A stretch of 64,000 nucleotides of DNA from Callorhinus ursinus (GCF_003265705.1 NW_020312858.1:5236638-5300637); one strand, 5' to 3'. Numbered from the stretch's first letter, positions 11,055 through 21,747 are shown. Notes: generated from the letters alone by a model not told the origin. Numbers and translations: made by a program.

Positions 11055-11446
11055 GTGTTTATTTTTCTCCTGTTAGTCTGTCCTGTGTCAATTTAATTAT
11101 TAAACCAGCCAAAGAATTTAGAAGAATTGAGGGGATTTTTTTCTTTCCCCAACACTACTCAATGTGTGTTCTGTGCACCAGTGCTAGTCCAGGACCTATG
11201 TGTTCTGGCCTGGGAAAAGAGAAGAGAGATTCTTGCTCACCAAAATGCAAAGCAACTATGTCTCTAAACACACTATTCACTTCAGCTGCTTTTATATATA
11301 TACATATCCTTGTTGTTAGTAAGACTTTCTTGATAAAATCATTGCTTTACATTCTGGCTCAAGCTCCTTATCTCCCAGAAGACCAATAACAAAGACAATG
11401 TTTACTTTGAACAACACCATCATTGAGCAGGTACACCATAAGTTAT
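11055..11446. other. No gene recognised
   Basis: AT-rich sequence between SINEs. Nothing further seen. Confidence 0.4.
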
Positions 11447-11469
11447 TTAAGCAATCACTTTTTTATTTT

Positions 11470-11653
11470 TTTTCAAAGATTTTATTTATTTGACAGAGAG
11501 ACAGCGAGAGAGGGAACAGAAGCAGGGGGAGTGGGAGAGGGAGAAGCAGGCCTCCCGCTGAGCAGAGAGCCCGATGCAGGGGCTCGATCCCAGGACCCTG
11601 GGATCATGACCGGAGCCGAAAGCAGATGCTTAACGACTAAGCCACCCAGGTGC
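11470..11653 (-). repeat. Carnivore SINE, antisense (first of two at one site)
   Basis: Full-length antisense SINE of the 'gacagagagacagcgagagaggg' subtype. Flanks taagcaatc (left) and taaccaatc (right) look like a diverged TSD. Confidence 0.88.
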
Positions 11654-11666
11654 CTCTAACCAATCC

Positions 11667-11866
11667 TTTTTTTAAAAAAAAAGATTTATTATTTATTTAT
11701 TTTTAGAGAGAAAGAATGCAAATAGGGGTAGGAAAAGAGGGAAAGAATCTCAAGCAGACTCCCCACTGAGCAGGGAGCCCAAAGAGGGGCTGGATCTCAC
11801 GACCCTAGATCATGACCTGAGCCAAAATCAAGAGACAGACGCTCAACCAACTGAGCCACCAGTTGC
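11667..11866 (-). repeat. Carnivore SINE, antisense (second of two at one site)
   Basis: A more diverged antisense SINE. TSD ctctaaccaatcc / ctctaaccaagcc at 11654-11666 and 11867-11879. Together with the neighbouring SINE it leaves three related copies of the same target word. Confidence 0.85.
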
Positions 11867-11879
11867 CTCTAACCAAGCC

Positions 11880-12122
11880 CTTCTTGACAGGCACTTAGGT
11901 TATTACAAGTGAGCATACATCTTTATGCACTTGGAAGAGTATTTCTGTACAGATTCCTGGGAGTGAAATCAAGGTAAAAAAGCTGATCGTGATGGTGCCA
12001 GTGGTTGGAAGGGACCTCAGAGATAACTAGTCCAACTCCTGCATTTCTCTAATGAGAAAACTGAAACCAGAAAGGTAAAAGCTAGGTCCAAACTCAAACA
12101 AGTCCGTGATAGAAGTAGGAAT
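11880..12122 (-). repeat. Old L1 scrap followed by MIR, antisense
   Basis: 11880-11970 resembles an old antisense L1 3' UTR. 12000-12122 carries the antisense MIR words gggacctcagagataactagtcc and atgagaaaactgaaacc. Confidence 0.5.
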
Positions 12123-12722
12123 GGCTCCCACTCCTCTGAAAGGAGCGATGACCTGGACAGAAAGCCTCAGAGTCCCAGCTAAGGGCATGAATGGTTATAT
12201 ACTCAGCCTGCAGAGTGACTCCATCTCCAATACCGTGTAAGTTGGAACAATTAAGGGTATCTCAGGGTCCCCCTGGGGCCTGATCCACAAGAAATCCGGT
12301 CTCATTTTCCATTTTCGTCGATGTTACTAGGCCTCGTAGGAAGACATGTGAAGGAGACTCGGGAGCACACTATTTGGGCCTGATTTTAGCCATCCCATGG
12401 ACAAAGGAAGGAAAAGGTTGCATGAGACCAGGATGTCCTATGAAAGGAGATGATTCACTGGGACTTAGAAGAACTCAATGTTTGGGCTCTGATCAGAGAA
12501 AAAAAGGAACTGTGAAAAGAATTAGAGGCAAATGAAGGATTAAAAGGGCAGAGAGTAGAGAGTGTAAGACAAGGCCTGAGGCAGAGGTTTAGCAGAGGCT
12601 AGAGGCTCCAACCACAAAACTAGGAGGAGAAAGAGAACAAGAGAGTCCCGAAGCCAAGAAAGCAAAGTTCGAGGAAGAAACAAGGACACGGCAGCAGCAA
12701 ATGCTCAAATGAGATGAGGACT
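12123..12722. other. No gene recognised
   Basis: Purine-rich unique-looking sequence (many gaga/agag words from 12490 to 12700). No element recognised. Confidence 0.4.
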
Positions 12723-12738
12723 TTAAAATATCCACTGG

Positions 12739-12956
12739 TGGGGTGCCCAGGAGGCCGGGTGGGCTGAGCGGCCAACTCTTGGTTTGGGCTCAGTTCGTGA
12801 TCTCGGGGTGATGGGATGGAGCCCCGCTTCAGCCTCTGTGCTCAGTGCACCGTCTGCTTGAGATTCTCTTCTCCCTCTGCCCCTATCCCGACTCACACGA
12901 GTGCTTGCTCTCTTTCTCTCTCTAAAATAAATAAATAAATCTTTAAAAAAATTAAA
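12739..12956 (+). repeat. Carnivore SINE, sense, with TSD
   Basis: Diverged full-length SINE. TSD ttaaaatatccactgg / ttaaaatatccattgg at 12723-12738 and 12957-12972. Confidence 0.9.
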
Positions 12957-12972
12957 TTAAAATATCCATTGG

Positions 12973-13200
12973 ATTTGGCCACACAGAAGCCACTGGAGAC
13001 CTTGCTGAGAATCACTTTAGCAGAGCAGTGATGTCAGCATCTGGATTGTAGTGGGCTGAGGAGGGAGCGAGAGGGGAGAAAACGGATCCATTGAGTGTAG
13101 ACAACTCTTGGGCAGACTTGCAGGGAAGGGGACAGAGGGAGGGAGGTGGCAGCTGGGGGAGCACAGGAGCACGTTCTAGAAGACTTTTACTCAACTTCAT
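12973..13200 (-). repeat. L2-like relic, antisense
   Basis: Words such as ggatttggccacacagaagc and ggattgtagtgggctgaggag, and gagtgtagacaactcttggg, match a block order repeated at 48.4 kb and 51.7 kb. The SINE at 12739 was inserted at its left edge. Confidence 0.45.
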
Positions 13201-14394
13201 ACACAGGCAGGTCAGTCACTCTCAAGGCCAGAAGTAGCTGGAGAGAGAAAGGCGGAGACCCACAGACTTCCTACTGCTCGGAGCTGAGGACACCAGCTGC
13301 TGTGCTTTGACATTCATTGGCCACACCTCCCATGGGCTGTACCCCACCAATGACTGAGTTTGGTTGGGTGCAAAGTCAGACCCAGTCCGGAGACACAAGG
13401 GACAGACTCCTTCATTGACTGGCTTTGGCTCAAGGACTCCCTGACTGCTTTGCCTAACCTTCGTTAGACTGAATTTTCCTTTAAATGCAGGGCATACTGT
13501 GACACTTGCACCCAACTGTCTCCCCGTACCCCCTTCATTTGGGGTCTAGGGATGGCCCTCCTGGCCTTTAAGCCCTCTCCCTATTTCCTTTGAAACAGGC
13601 AATTTTTCCCCCTAGTAAAATCCTTGCACAATTAATCCCATCCTGGTGTCTGCTCCTCGAAGGACCTGGACTAACAAAATTGGCAAGGCAATTCACAGTC
13701 TCTAGCACAGATTCAATAATGCATGTAACACCTGCATAACAAGGGATGGGCGTGTGGTAGGCACTCAATAAATAACAGCTGTGTGGTGATGGGGGGCGGG
13801 GTGGGGAGGCGGAGAAGTCCTGCAGAGCTAGATACCCAGAAAGGAGTGTTTACACACTGGGGAGGGAGACAAGGGTCTGAGGCAAATCACTCAGATTCTT
13901 CTTCACCCCCAGAATGTTTCTGTTATGGTAAGATCTGGTTCAGATCAGCATCAAAGTCAGATGAAAGCGGAAAATAGACTCTAGAGAGTTATCACAGGGA
14001 AAATGAACTATTACTTAGCATTAGCCATTTCAGATCATTTTTTTAAAAGAAAGGGGCAGGGGGAAAAAGAAGAAAAAATTAGGGCAGGCCCTGAAACAAA
14101 AGTACACAAAATAAACCCAGTATCCTGAGCAGTTCTGGTTCTCCTATTGGAAAAACGGTAACTAGAAATTACTTCTCATGATGACCTAAGAACACTACTC
14201 CCATGAGAATGTTTTCAGAATGCAATCTAAAGCCCATGCAAGGCTCTACAAAAATAATAAAGAATTCCGAGGAGAAAATACAGAGTGAGGGGAAACATGA
14301 TGGCGGGAAAAGGTGCATGTGATTTGTAGAGGACACAAAAGTTCCATGGAAGCTTAACCAACAACATTATGTACTTGGCACACGGTAGGAGCTT
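13201..14394. other. No gene recognised; possible LTR remnant
   Basis: 13540-13690 (ttgcacaattaatcccatcctggtgtc...) resembles an old LTR or MER-type repeat, not assigned. A weak MIR-like tail (ggcacacggtaggagc) lies near 14375. Otherwise unique-looking. Confidence 0.35.
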
Positions 14395-14560
14395 AATGAA
14401 TGATGGTCTTCAGAAAATTGAATGGCTCATTCAGAGTTCATGTATCCATCCAAGAAAGATTGACAGAAAGCCTACCATGTGCCAGGTCCTGTGGTAGGCT
14501 ATGAGGGTGCCACAGTGAATAAGACAGTTGAGGTCCTTGCCCTTACCATCCTGCAAAGAA
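14395..14560 (+). repeat. L2/MIR-type ancient repeat
   Basis: Contains cctaccatgtgccaggtcctg and agtgaataagacagttgaggtcc. These are the classic 'ctactatgtgccaggcactg ... gaacaagac' words of ancient mammalian L2-associated repeats. Confidence 0.55.
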
Positions 14561-14755
14561 ACCTCCTTTGCAGACATTTCACGTGGGACCTACTTCTGTC
14601 TTTCCACAGACACAGCCTGAATTGGTGCCCATGTCTATCAGATTTAAAGCCTATATATACATTGCTTCTGAAATATTTCCTTGGTCTCCAAAACCAAGTT
14701 GACCCACCCATGCAAAATTATCTCTGACGCAACCTTGGGTTTCCATTGGCCTCTG

Positions 14756-15240
14756 TGTTAGTTATCTATTGCTGTGTAACAAACTACCACCAAAACTTAG
14801 CAGCTGAAAAGAACACTGATTATCTCACAGAGCAAAGGACGGATGTAGCCAGATGGTCTGGCTCAGGGTCTCCCGTAGGATTTCAGTCAAGGTGTCTTTT
14901 GGGCTGGAGGATCTGCTTCCAAGGTGGCTCACACACATGACTGGCAAATTAAAGCTGGCTGTTGCCAGAAGGCCTCAGTTCTTTGCTAGGTGAGTCTCTC
15001 CAGAGGGCTCCTCATGACATGGCAGCTTGATTTCCCCAGAGCAAATGATCTGATGGAAAGAGACAAGAGCAGCTAATGTCTTCTATAACCCAACCTCAGA
15101 AACGACATGCCATCACTCCTCTTACATTCTGTTGGTCACACAGACCACCCCTGGGTATGTGGGTGGGGACTCCACAGGGTGTGAAAACCAGGAGGCAGGG
15201 GGGTTATGGGGGTGCCATCCTGGGGGCTGGTGACCATAGC
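14756..15240 (+). mobile_element. MLT1-type MaLR LTR, sense
   Basis: Starts with the MLT1-like block gttatctattgctgtgtaac...aaaacttagcagctgaaaag. It continues with ccagatggtctggctcagggtctc, gctcctcatgacatggcagc and acattctgttggtcacac blocks. Diverged; no internal coding region. Confidence 0.6.
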
Positions 15241-17054
15241 CTCAAGGAGAGCCTCCTGGTCCCAAGCTCCACCCAAACCTCAGTGCGGGATAGGAGGTGG
15301 GTGCAAATTCACTTTTTGAAAATACAAAGGCATACATACAGCAGTAAATTCACCTGGTCCAGAGAACCGTGTTTCCTCATGTAGCATCACAGCATCGGCC
15401 TGCATGGAAGGGCCCACAGAAACAGCTCCAGGGAAGTCACTGCTGTTTGTTTCACTGTTCAGTGTCCTCCCTCTGAGGACCCATCCTGGAGTTACCTCTT
15501 CCACTTGTTCTCTATTTTCCCCAATTCCTTCAACTTTTTATTTTATCCTTTTGCATATTTTGTACTTGTATAATTCCTCTCAAAGCTTTAGTGGATCGAG
15601 GTGGAGTATAAATAATTAAAAAAAAAATAGAGTTTTTGTCTGGACTGATGACTTGCACACATGTGCCATCTAGTGGTAAGAATGCTAACTGCCAGAATAG
15701 AAACCTCCCGGATTTTTCCTTCTTTGTTTTTTCAGGGCAGCAGGAATGGGAGGGGTGGAAGAGGAGGGAGACCAGGACTTCTCTCAGGGCTTTGTCAGGA
15801 AGTTGAGACTGCTGGGGATTTAAGAGGCTCCAGGTAGGGCAACGGAGCAGATGATTCGATGGCTGGAATCCCACAAGATTTACTGGAATCCAAAGAAGCC
15901 AAAAACTAGTGAAAACCTTGCAAATGAGAAAGGCACCAGTGGTGGAAGGGTTAAGTGAAAGGTGTTAGAAAAACTAAACCATGAAAATAGACGGTATTCA
16001 GGCAAATGATCACTTGAAAGGTACTTCATGTGGGCTGATTGCAGGTGTGACCAGCCATTTGTTAAGCATTCACATTAACAGTAGGAGGAAGCCTAGAGTC
16101 TAATGTTTTTGTTTTACTCATGAGAAAACCAGGGCCTGAAGGCACTGAGCACCTTGTCCAATAGAGCCTGTTAGGTCCAGGGTGACCCTGAGACTACTCC
16201 TCTTTCCCCAGAACCACACTGCCTCCAATCATATATAGCAGATACAGATACGGGCTTTTATTTTGCACAGTTTCAAAATAAAAATCAGATTGTCACATAA
16301 AAATGCTGGATCCAGCATGTTTCCAAGGAATTATTACTCACTGGTTTTCAGCTGCACCTTGGCACACTCCCCAAGAAGTCAAGATGGCGGAGATGGTAAT
16401 GAAACACTGGTTTTATTCACCTTCCCTGGATGGCAGAAGCCCTTCGTCCACATGATAGGGAGGGATTCTAGAAGCCAATCCCAGTAGCTGAGGGAGACTA
16501 GCCTGGGGCAGAGAAGGGAAGTTCATTCATCCAGGGTTAACCTGGCATCTACTCTGGGCCAGGCTCTTGCAGGATGCTGGAGTGGCAAGATCAGCAATGT
16601 GCTGGCTGTATCTATCTGTACCCTGATGTGTGTTCTTAGAAACAGCTTGAGCCACAGCTAAGGTAGAAAGCTTGGATCTGGAGCACCCTTGAATATCTAG
16701 CCCAGGGGTCTGTAGTCCCAAACTGAGATGTCTTGGACACAGCCTGGAGTTCTATAGGGCAGAATTCTATAGGATAGCAAATCCAAGAGTGTCCTTTCCT
16801 GGATTTTCTACTTCTGAGTCTTACCAGTTCTTCTAGGCCCTATAAATACTGATATAAGCAGGGACTGATATGAGTCACTGGTTTCTGGAAGGGGTAGAGC
16901 CCCAGTAGAACGGCTGTTCCAGATCTGATATCCTTGGGTACAAATGACCCACCTGAGATAGAAGACTCTTGGAGTTCAGTTCCTTAAACTTCTCAGGCTC
17001 CTGTGCTGGTGAAAGGTGCCAGAATAGGAGTAAAAGGAGCAGAGGGAGTATTAG
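15241..17054. other. No gene recognised
   Basis: About 1.8 kb of largely unique-looking sequence. It holds a CTCF-like motif at 15664-15676. Weak ancient-repeat words lie at 16095-16180 (MIR-like) and 16520-16600 (L2-like). Confidence 0.4.
15664..15676 (-). promoter_or_regulatory. CTCF core motif, consensus match, antisense
   Basis: TGCCATCTAGTGG matches the reverse CTCF core YGCCMYCTRSTGG at every position. It has the same orientation as the motif at 19281-19293. This is a sequence match only. Confidence 0.5.
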
Positions 17055-17245
17055 GAGCCTCAAGTTTTGAAGTCAGAAAGATCTAGGTTCCTATCCCAGG
17101 TTCCTCATCACCAGTTGGGTGATCTCTGGGTAAGCCTTTGGGCACCAGCTTTCTTGACTGCAAAAAGAATGTAAGACCCACAATTGTTATGAGGATTAAA
17201 TGAGACAGTGGATAAGACAGTGCCTGGCCATGATAAGTGCAGATT
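17055..17245 (+). repeat. MIR SINE, sense
   Basis: MIR word order is visible: gttttgaagtcagaaagatct, gttgggtgatctctgggtaag, atgaggattaaatgagacag and a cagtgcctggccatgataag 3' block. Confidence 0.75.
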
Positions 17246-17882
17246 TCTTACTCATCTCTTCTCCCCCTTTTGGGCGCTACTCCCTGCTGTGGACAGGAGC
17301 CCCACATCACCTTCTCATCAGGTATCAGGTGGAGGATAGTGATGGCTACCTGTTCCAGTTTCTCAGTGGAAATTTGTTATGAAAATACCAACTGCCTGGC
17401 CTCACGTTCTGCGTCATACAGAGAAAGAAAACAAGTTCCTGAGAGCAGTACCTTACTATCTTGTGGGAGAGATTAGTAGGCAAACTAATAATTATATAGC
17501 TAGGGTGGAGCTTGCACAGGAGGAAGAGCACAGAGGAAGAGATATTGTGACCAGGACAGGGAGGGTGAATAGAAGTCAGCCTGCTCAGCAAGCACGTGGA
17601 ATAACGCATACCAAGCAGAGGCAAAAAAAAAAAAAAGGAGACTGGAAAGCAAGGTAAATCCAATGATGAGGGTCCTTGAGCACTGGGCCCAAGGAGTTTG
17701 ACTTGCAGGGAACACAAAGCCTCTGAAAGGGAGTAAAATCATATTTGAGTTTTGCAAATTTTTCTATATTGCCAGTGTGTGATGGCTTCAAAGAGGCAAG
17801 ACTGGAGGAAGGGAGGCCAGCCTCAATTTGTTCTACAGCTCCCTACCTCATGTGCTCCAGTCACAAAAGGCTTCTCTCGTTC
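17246..17882. other. No gene recognised
   Basis: Unique-looking, with an A-run at 17622-17635. Overlapping open frames up to 123 codons on both strands have no family signature. Confidence 0.4.
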
Positions 17883-18070
17883 CTTTTTTTTTTTTTTAGG
17901 ATTTTATTTATTTATTCATGAGAGACAGAGGGGGAGAGAGAGAGAGAAGCAGAGGGAGAAGCAGGCTCCCAAGGAGCAAGGAGCCCGATGCGGGACTCGG
18001 TCCCAGGACCCTGGGATCATGACCTGAGCCGAAGGCAGATGCTTAACCATCTGAGCCACCCAGGTGCCCC
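17883..18070 (-). repeat. Carnivore SINE, antisense
   Basis: Full-length antisense SINE, followed after a few bases by a second antisense SINE. The pair is bracketed by ctctcgttcc (about 17873-17882) and ctctcagttcc (about 18270-18280). Confidence 0.9.
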
Positions 18071-18077
18071 CACCCCT

Positions 18078-18270
18078 TTTTTAAAGATTTTATTTTTATT
18101 ACTTATTTGGGAGAGAGAGCACGAGTGTGAGGAGGGGGAAGGAAAGGATGGAGGGGCAGAAAGAGGGAGAAGCAAGCTCCCTGCTGAGCGGGGTGCCATA
18201 TCCCAGGCCTCTGGGATCATGACCTGAGCTGAAGGCAGCCGCTTAACTGACTGAGCCACTCAGGCGCCCC
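18078..18270 (-). repeat. Carnivore SINE, antisense
   Basis: Full-length antisense SINE directly downstream of the copy at 17883-18070. The shared outer flanks suggest the pair occupies one original target site. Confidence 0.9.
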
Positions 18271-18284
18271 TCTCAGTTCCAGAA

Positions 18285-18662
18285 CAAAATACTAAGTTCT
18301 TCCCCAGGGTCTTTGCACTCGCTGTTCCCTCTGCCTAGATTACTCTGTTCTTGGCTGTCACAGAGCTTCCTTTTTCTCAGCCTCCAGGTCTCAGATCAGG
18401 CATTTCTTCCTTTCCCGAATCTCCTCCCAATCTAACTTACGGCTCCCTCCTTCATTCTCTCTCGTAGCATCCTGTTTCTTTTCTCCACTTACAATTTGAA
18501 ATTTTACTCTTATTTGTGTTCTGTAGTCAGTCTGTCTTCCCCGTTAGATTAGACGGTAAACTCCGGGAGGGTGGGGCCGCGTCTGCCCCACTCAACACCG
18601 TGTCCCCAGCACCCGGCACAATGCCTGGCACCTAGCACACACTCAGTAAATACGGGCGGGAT
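18285..18662 (+). repeat. L2 LINE 3' end, sense
   Basis: Clear L2 3' architecture: ggtctttgcactcgctgttcc, ctccaggtctcagatcagg, gattagacggtaaactccggg, ccccagcacccggcacaatg, and cacactcagtaaatac at the end. It ends about 220 bp before the CpG-rich segment. Confidence 0.8.
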
Positions 18663-19067
18663 GAGACCGTTAGAATGGCCGGCACGATCATGAGTTAACC
18701 TAAGGCAGTAGCAGCAAAACTGGGAAAAGGGGATTACCACCACACGAAGTGGACAGGACAGAATTCGTTCCAACCGCGTTGGGCTGACCACACGACTAGC
18801 TGTACACCTAGTCAACAACCCTTTACCCACCACACCCTGTCTTCCCTTCAGTAAAGTTAAGACCGTCACCCCCGCAGCTGGGCAGAACGAATGTCCTCCG
18901 AGGCAGAAACAACAATGCTTGGGCTAGGGCCGACGGTCGTGGTGGCCCAAAAGAGGCCAGCCCGGAGTTGAGAACACCGGCACCAACAGCTGATGACGCT
19001 CCCGGGAGGCGGAAGTCAGTGCCCCATGGAAGCCCAACATAAAATGGATCCCCCATATGCGCAGCGC

Positions 19068-19102
19068 CATGGTTCAGTGTACCCTCATAAAGCGTCCGGT
19101 GA
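19068..19102 (+). other. Candidate short first coding exon, plus strand
   Basis: A strong Kozak context (gcgccATGG, ATG at 19070-19072) opens a frame of ten codons. It is followed by a consensus 5' splice site, GTGAGC, at about 19100. This is inference from signals only: I do not recognise the peptide and cannot see a downstream exon. Confidence 0.2.
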
Positions 19103-19230
19103 GCAACAGAGGATGGGCGTAATTTAGGGCCGCCGTCATTTGTTTCCCCCATTTCTCACCAGATCCATCTAAAAAGTACTTCATGGAAATCTAAGCTTGG
19201 AGAATTCTCAGAGCTAGAGGGTAGAAGGTT

Positions 19231-19246
19231 ATCCCAGCATGCGATA
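19231..19246 (+). promoter_or_regulatory. ZNF143/THAP11-like motif
   Basis: atcccagcatgcgat matches the 3' half of the ZNF143 (Staf) SBS motif, TCCCAGCATGC. Confidence 0.45.
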
Positions 19247-19280
19247 ACCAGGAGGTAGATGAGCAGATGTTCACGCGCTG

Positions 19281-19293
19281 CGCCACCTGGTGG
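19281..19293 (-). promoter_or_regulatory. CTCF core motif, consensus match, antisense
   Basis: CGCCACCTGGTGG matches the reverse CTCF core YGCCMYCTRSTGG at every position and sits inside the CpG-rich promoter candidate. Confidence 0.55.
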
Positions 19294-19412
19294 AGAGGGA
19301 AGAGCCAGTGTGGCAAGCTCGTCCGGACCCTCCTGCTCCTTCTGGTTCCCGCCTCATTAGCGACCCCAGGGAGCGAGCGGGCAGAGCCACAAAGCCCAGA
19401 GAGCTACATGTT

Positions 19413-19428
19413 ACTACATTTCCCAGAG
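19413..19428 (+). promoter_or_regulatory. ZNF143/THAP11 motif
   Basis: actacatttcccagag is close to the ACTACAATTCCCAGMATGC element bound by ZNF143/THAP11-HCF1 at many mammalian promoters. Confidence 0.6.
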
Positions 19429-19615
19429 GTCTGTGCGCAAAAGGAGGGGGCCGAGCCGCGGCTCTCCTCCCTGTCTCCAGGGTGCGGGCTGTTTTAATCC
19501 AGAAGGTTTCGCCCCCCGGCCCCCTTCTTCCCCGCCTCTTAAAGCCCCGTAGAGGCTGGGAAAACCGAGCACCGCCCTCATCTAACCAGTTAGGAGGAGC
19601 TAAGCGCCGCGGGGC

Positions 19616-19633
19616 CTTCTGGGAAATGTAGTG
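19616..19633 (-). promoter_or_regulatory. ZNF143/THAP11 motif, reversed
   Basis: cttctgggaaatgtagtg is the reverse complement of cactacatttcccagaag, a near-consensus ZNF143/THAP11 element. It is oriented opposite to the one at 19413, 200 bp away. Confidence 0.6.
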
Positions 19634-19704
19634 TCCGAAAAGACAGGGAACGTAGTGGGAGGGGCTGTGAGCATTTGTAGCCAATTAGAGTTGGGCTGGT
19701 GCTT

Positions 19705-19714
19705 GTCACGTGAC
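19705..19714. promoter_or_regulatory. GTCACGTGAC E-box palindrome (USF / CLEAR-type)
   Basis: A perfect 10-bp palindrome matching the USF/MITF-TFE E-box consensus. It lies 20 bp downstream of a CCAAT box (19681-19685). Confidence 0.6.
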
Positions 19715-19930
19715 CTTTGCAGTCAGCCGTCCTGCGGCGAGGAGGGATTCGGCGCTGTGGGCAGCAGCTCCTGCCCGCGCCTGGTCTCGACTTCTGGGTT
19801 GGTTTCCTCAGTCCCTGAGCTGTCCCTGTTGGCCCGACGCTGCGCCGCCCGCATGTTTGCATATACTTAAACTTCTCCTGGCTTTCCCTGGCCTTGTGTC
19901 AGCTCGCAGGCTCTATAGGACGTCACCCTG

Positions 19931-20320
19931 ATCTTCTACCCTGGCTTCTGCAGCAGCCAAACCGAACCACTCCAGTTGCTTCAGAGCTTTAGTGAATAAG
20001 CCATTAATCGTTATTGGAACGCCTCATCTTTGGGAACCTTTTCCACTACCTGTTCTCACTCTACCACCTTGTCCTCACCCATGACCGTGTCGCTTCAGAA
20101 ACATGATGTAGGGAGACTACATCCCCTGCCCTCTCAGGTTGGTGACACTATAAACAAGGTCTCCGACTTCAGTTAAACCCTAAACTCAGTGGGTTGGGAC
20201 AGCACTGAGGGGAGGAGGCTTTTAAAAAGCTGCCAAGACCTCTGGTAGGAGTACAAGGCTTTGGAAGGGCTATCTTTGTTGCCTTCCACCTCATGTTCCT
20301 CCTTCCAAAAGAAGGAGAAA
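19931..20320. other. No gene recognised
   Basis: Sequence downstream of the CpG-rich segment. If transcription runs rightward this would be 5' UTR or first intron, but no splice-supported exon can be defined. Confidence 0.35.
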
Positions 20321-20432
20321 GGGGTCGCTGGCTGGCTGAGTCCGTGGAGCTTGTGACACTTGAGCTCGGGGTCCTGAGTTCAAGTCCCACCTTGGGTGTA
20401 GAGATAAACAAATGAACTTTAGAAAAAAAATA
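20321..20432 (+). repeat. Older short carnivore SINE, sense
   Basis: Short tRNA-derived form: diverged head ggtcgctggctggctgag, gggtcctgagttcaagtccc, ttgggtgtagagat and an A-rich tail. No clear TSD. Confidence 0.8.
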
Positions 20433-21729
20433 AGAGCGCATGAGAATGAAATGCAAAGCAAAGCTAAATATTAGCTATGAAAATGCCAGAATGGCACTTT
20501 CTAGCCATTCTAGAAGTGGAAGTGGAAGATACTATACTCAAACGGAAGTGCTAAGTAACATAGTGAATGAAATGAGAAATGGCAAGAAAACATAGCAAAG
20601 ATGCTAAACTGGTATGTTAATAGAGTTAAATGAACCCAGAGAGCAAATAATAAAGTCCTTTAAAAAGCATTATGATAGGAAAAGGATAGGGTGTTTCCGA
20701 GGCAAAAGCCAGGTATATGCAATGCTTTGTTAGGCTTCCAGAAAGATTAAAAGATTATACCAGAAAAATTCCCTTGGGAAGTGGCAGGTGTAAGAGAACC
20801 CTGGAAATGAGTAATCTGGCTTCAAAAAAAGTAATTTTTAAAAAGGAGTCTTTTCTTGAGGGGAAAAGGAGATCTAAAACAGGTATTTGTGGACATTTCA
20901 GAGGCCCCCACTGTGCTGCCCCTTACAGACAAAATCCCATGGAGACTGGGTTCCTGCTGTCCCGCAGGCCATTACGCAGATTTTGGATGCCAAGGTGGAA
21001 GCCACACACAGCCCGAAACTTCTCAGGAAATGTGCTGCCAAGCACTGGTGAGGAGATTTGGTTTGGTGTTGTTCTCTTATGAGGATAATGTTTTATTAAT
21101 GTATATCTTTCATTCCTCTGTAGTATAAGGTCCATTTGTCATGCAGAAACTCCAGGAACTGCCTTAAACCCTATCTGTAGTGTTTTCACACACCGTGTGA
21201 TATTTGATATAAGAAAAGCAGCACACTGGTGAGTTAACAATTAACTAGAAAAGATAGGACTTTGAAAGCAATCCAGTTTGTTACACTTCTGCATGTCAGC
21301 CTCCTCACCTAATTCTAAATTTAAAGACTTACTGTTTACTAATGGGAATTTACAACTATATTTGTATGTGTCTCTGGGGAAAATGCATGCAGAGAATAGC
21401 CATATCTTTATATGCAAGGCACATATCCAGAACCAAACAAAACAATTCTGGACTCCCACACTGAACATTAATATTTTACAAGTAGAGCACAAGATCCCCA
21501 ATGAACAAGAAAAGCTATGCATTTATAGAAAAAGAAATCATGGAGATAACAATTTTCATTAAGGCAGAGCAATGGATCTTAAATTATTTGTGCAGGACCA
21601 GTTGTTTGTTTTCAATTCATTGCCCTCCAATACTTCTGTAAAATGAGAGTTTATTTCTAGAAAAAAATGAAATTACAGTGAAATATAATCCCATTTTTAA
21701 TTATTAGATTTAACATACATAAAATCTCT
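20433..21729. other. No gene recognised
   Basis: About 1.3 kb of AT-rich unique-looking sequence. Open frames of 90-121 codons around 20717-21128 lack any recognised domain. Confidence 0.4.
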
Positions 21730-21747
21730 AAAACTGCTATAAAAGCA

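Larger units (their letters stand above)
18880..19930. promoter_or_regulatory. CpG-island-like, TATA-less promoter candidate
   Basis: This is the only segment of the window with dense CpG dinucleotides and no SINE or LINE insertion. It holds three ZNF143/THAP11-type elements (19231-19246, 19413-19428, 19616-19633 reversed), a CTCF motif, a CCAAT box (19681), a GTCACGTGAC palindrome (19705-19714) and a CRE-like gacgtcac (19919-19926). Opposed ZNF143 elements are typical of housekeeping or divergent promoters. No known first exon was recognised on either strand, so the gene it serves is unknown and could lie outside the window. Open frames here (up to 137 codons) are probably by-products of GC content. 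Confidence 0.65.

Noticed and set aside
16379..16391. YY1-like caagatggcggag
   Set aside because: A single short motif in AT-rich sequence without CpG density or companion promoter elements. Expected by chance at this scale.
19271..19684. 137-codon minus-strand open frame in the CpG-rich segment
   Set aside because: GC- and CpG-rich DNA is poor in stop codons. Frames on both strands are open here, and the frame crosses promoter motifs.
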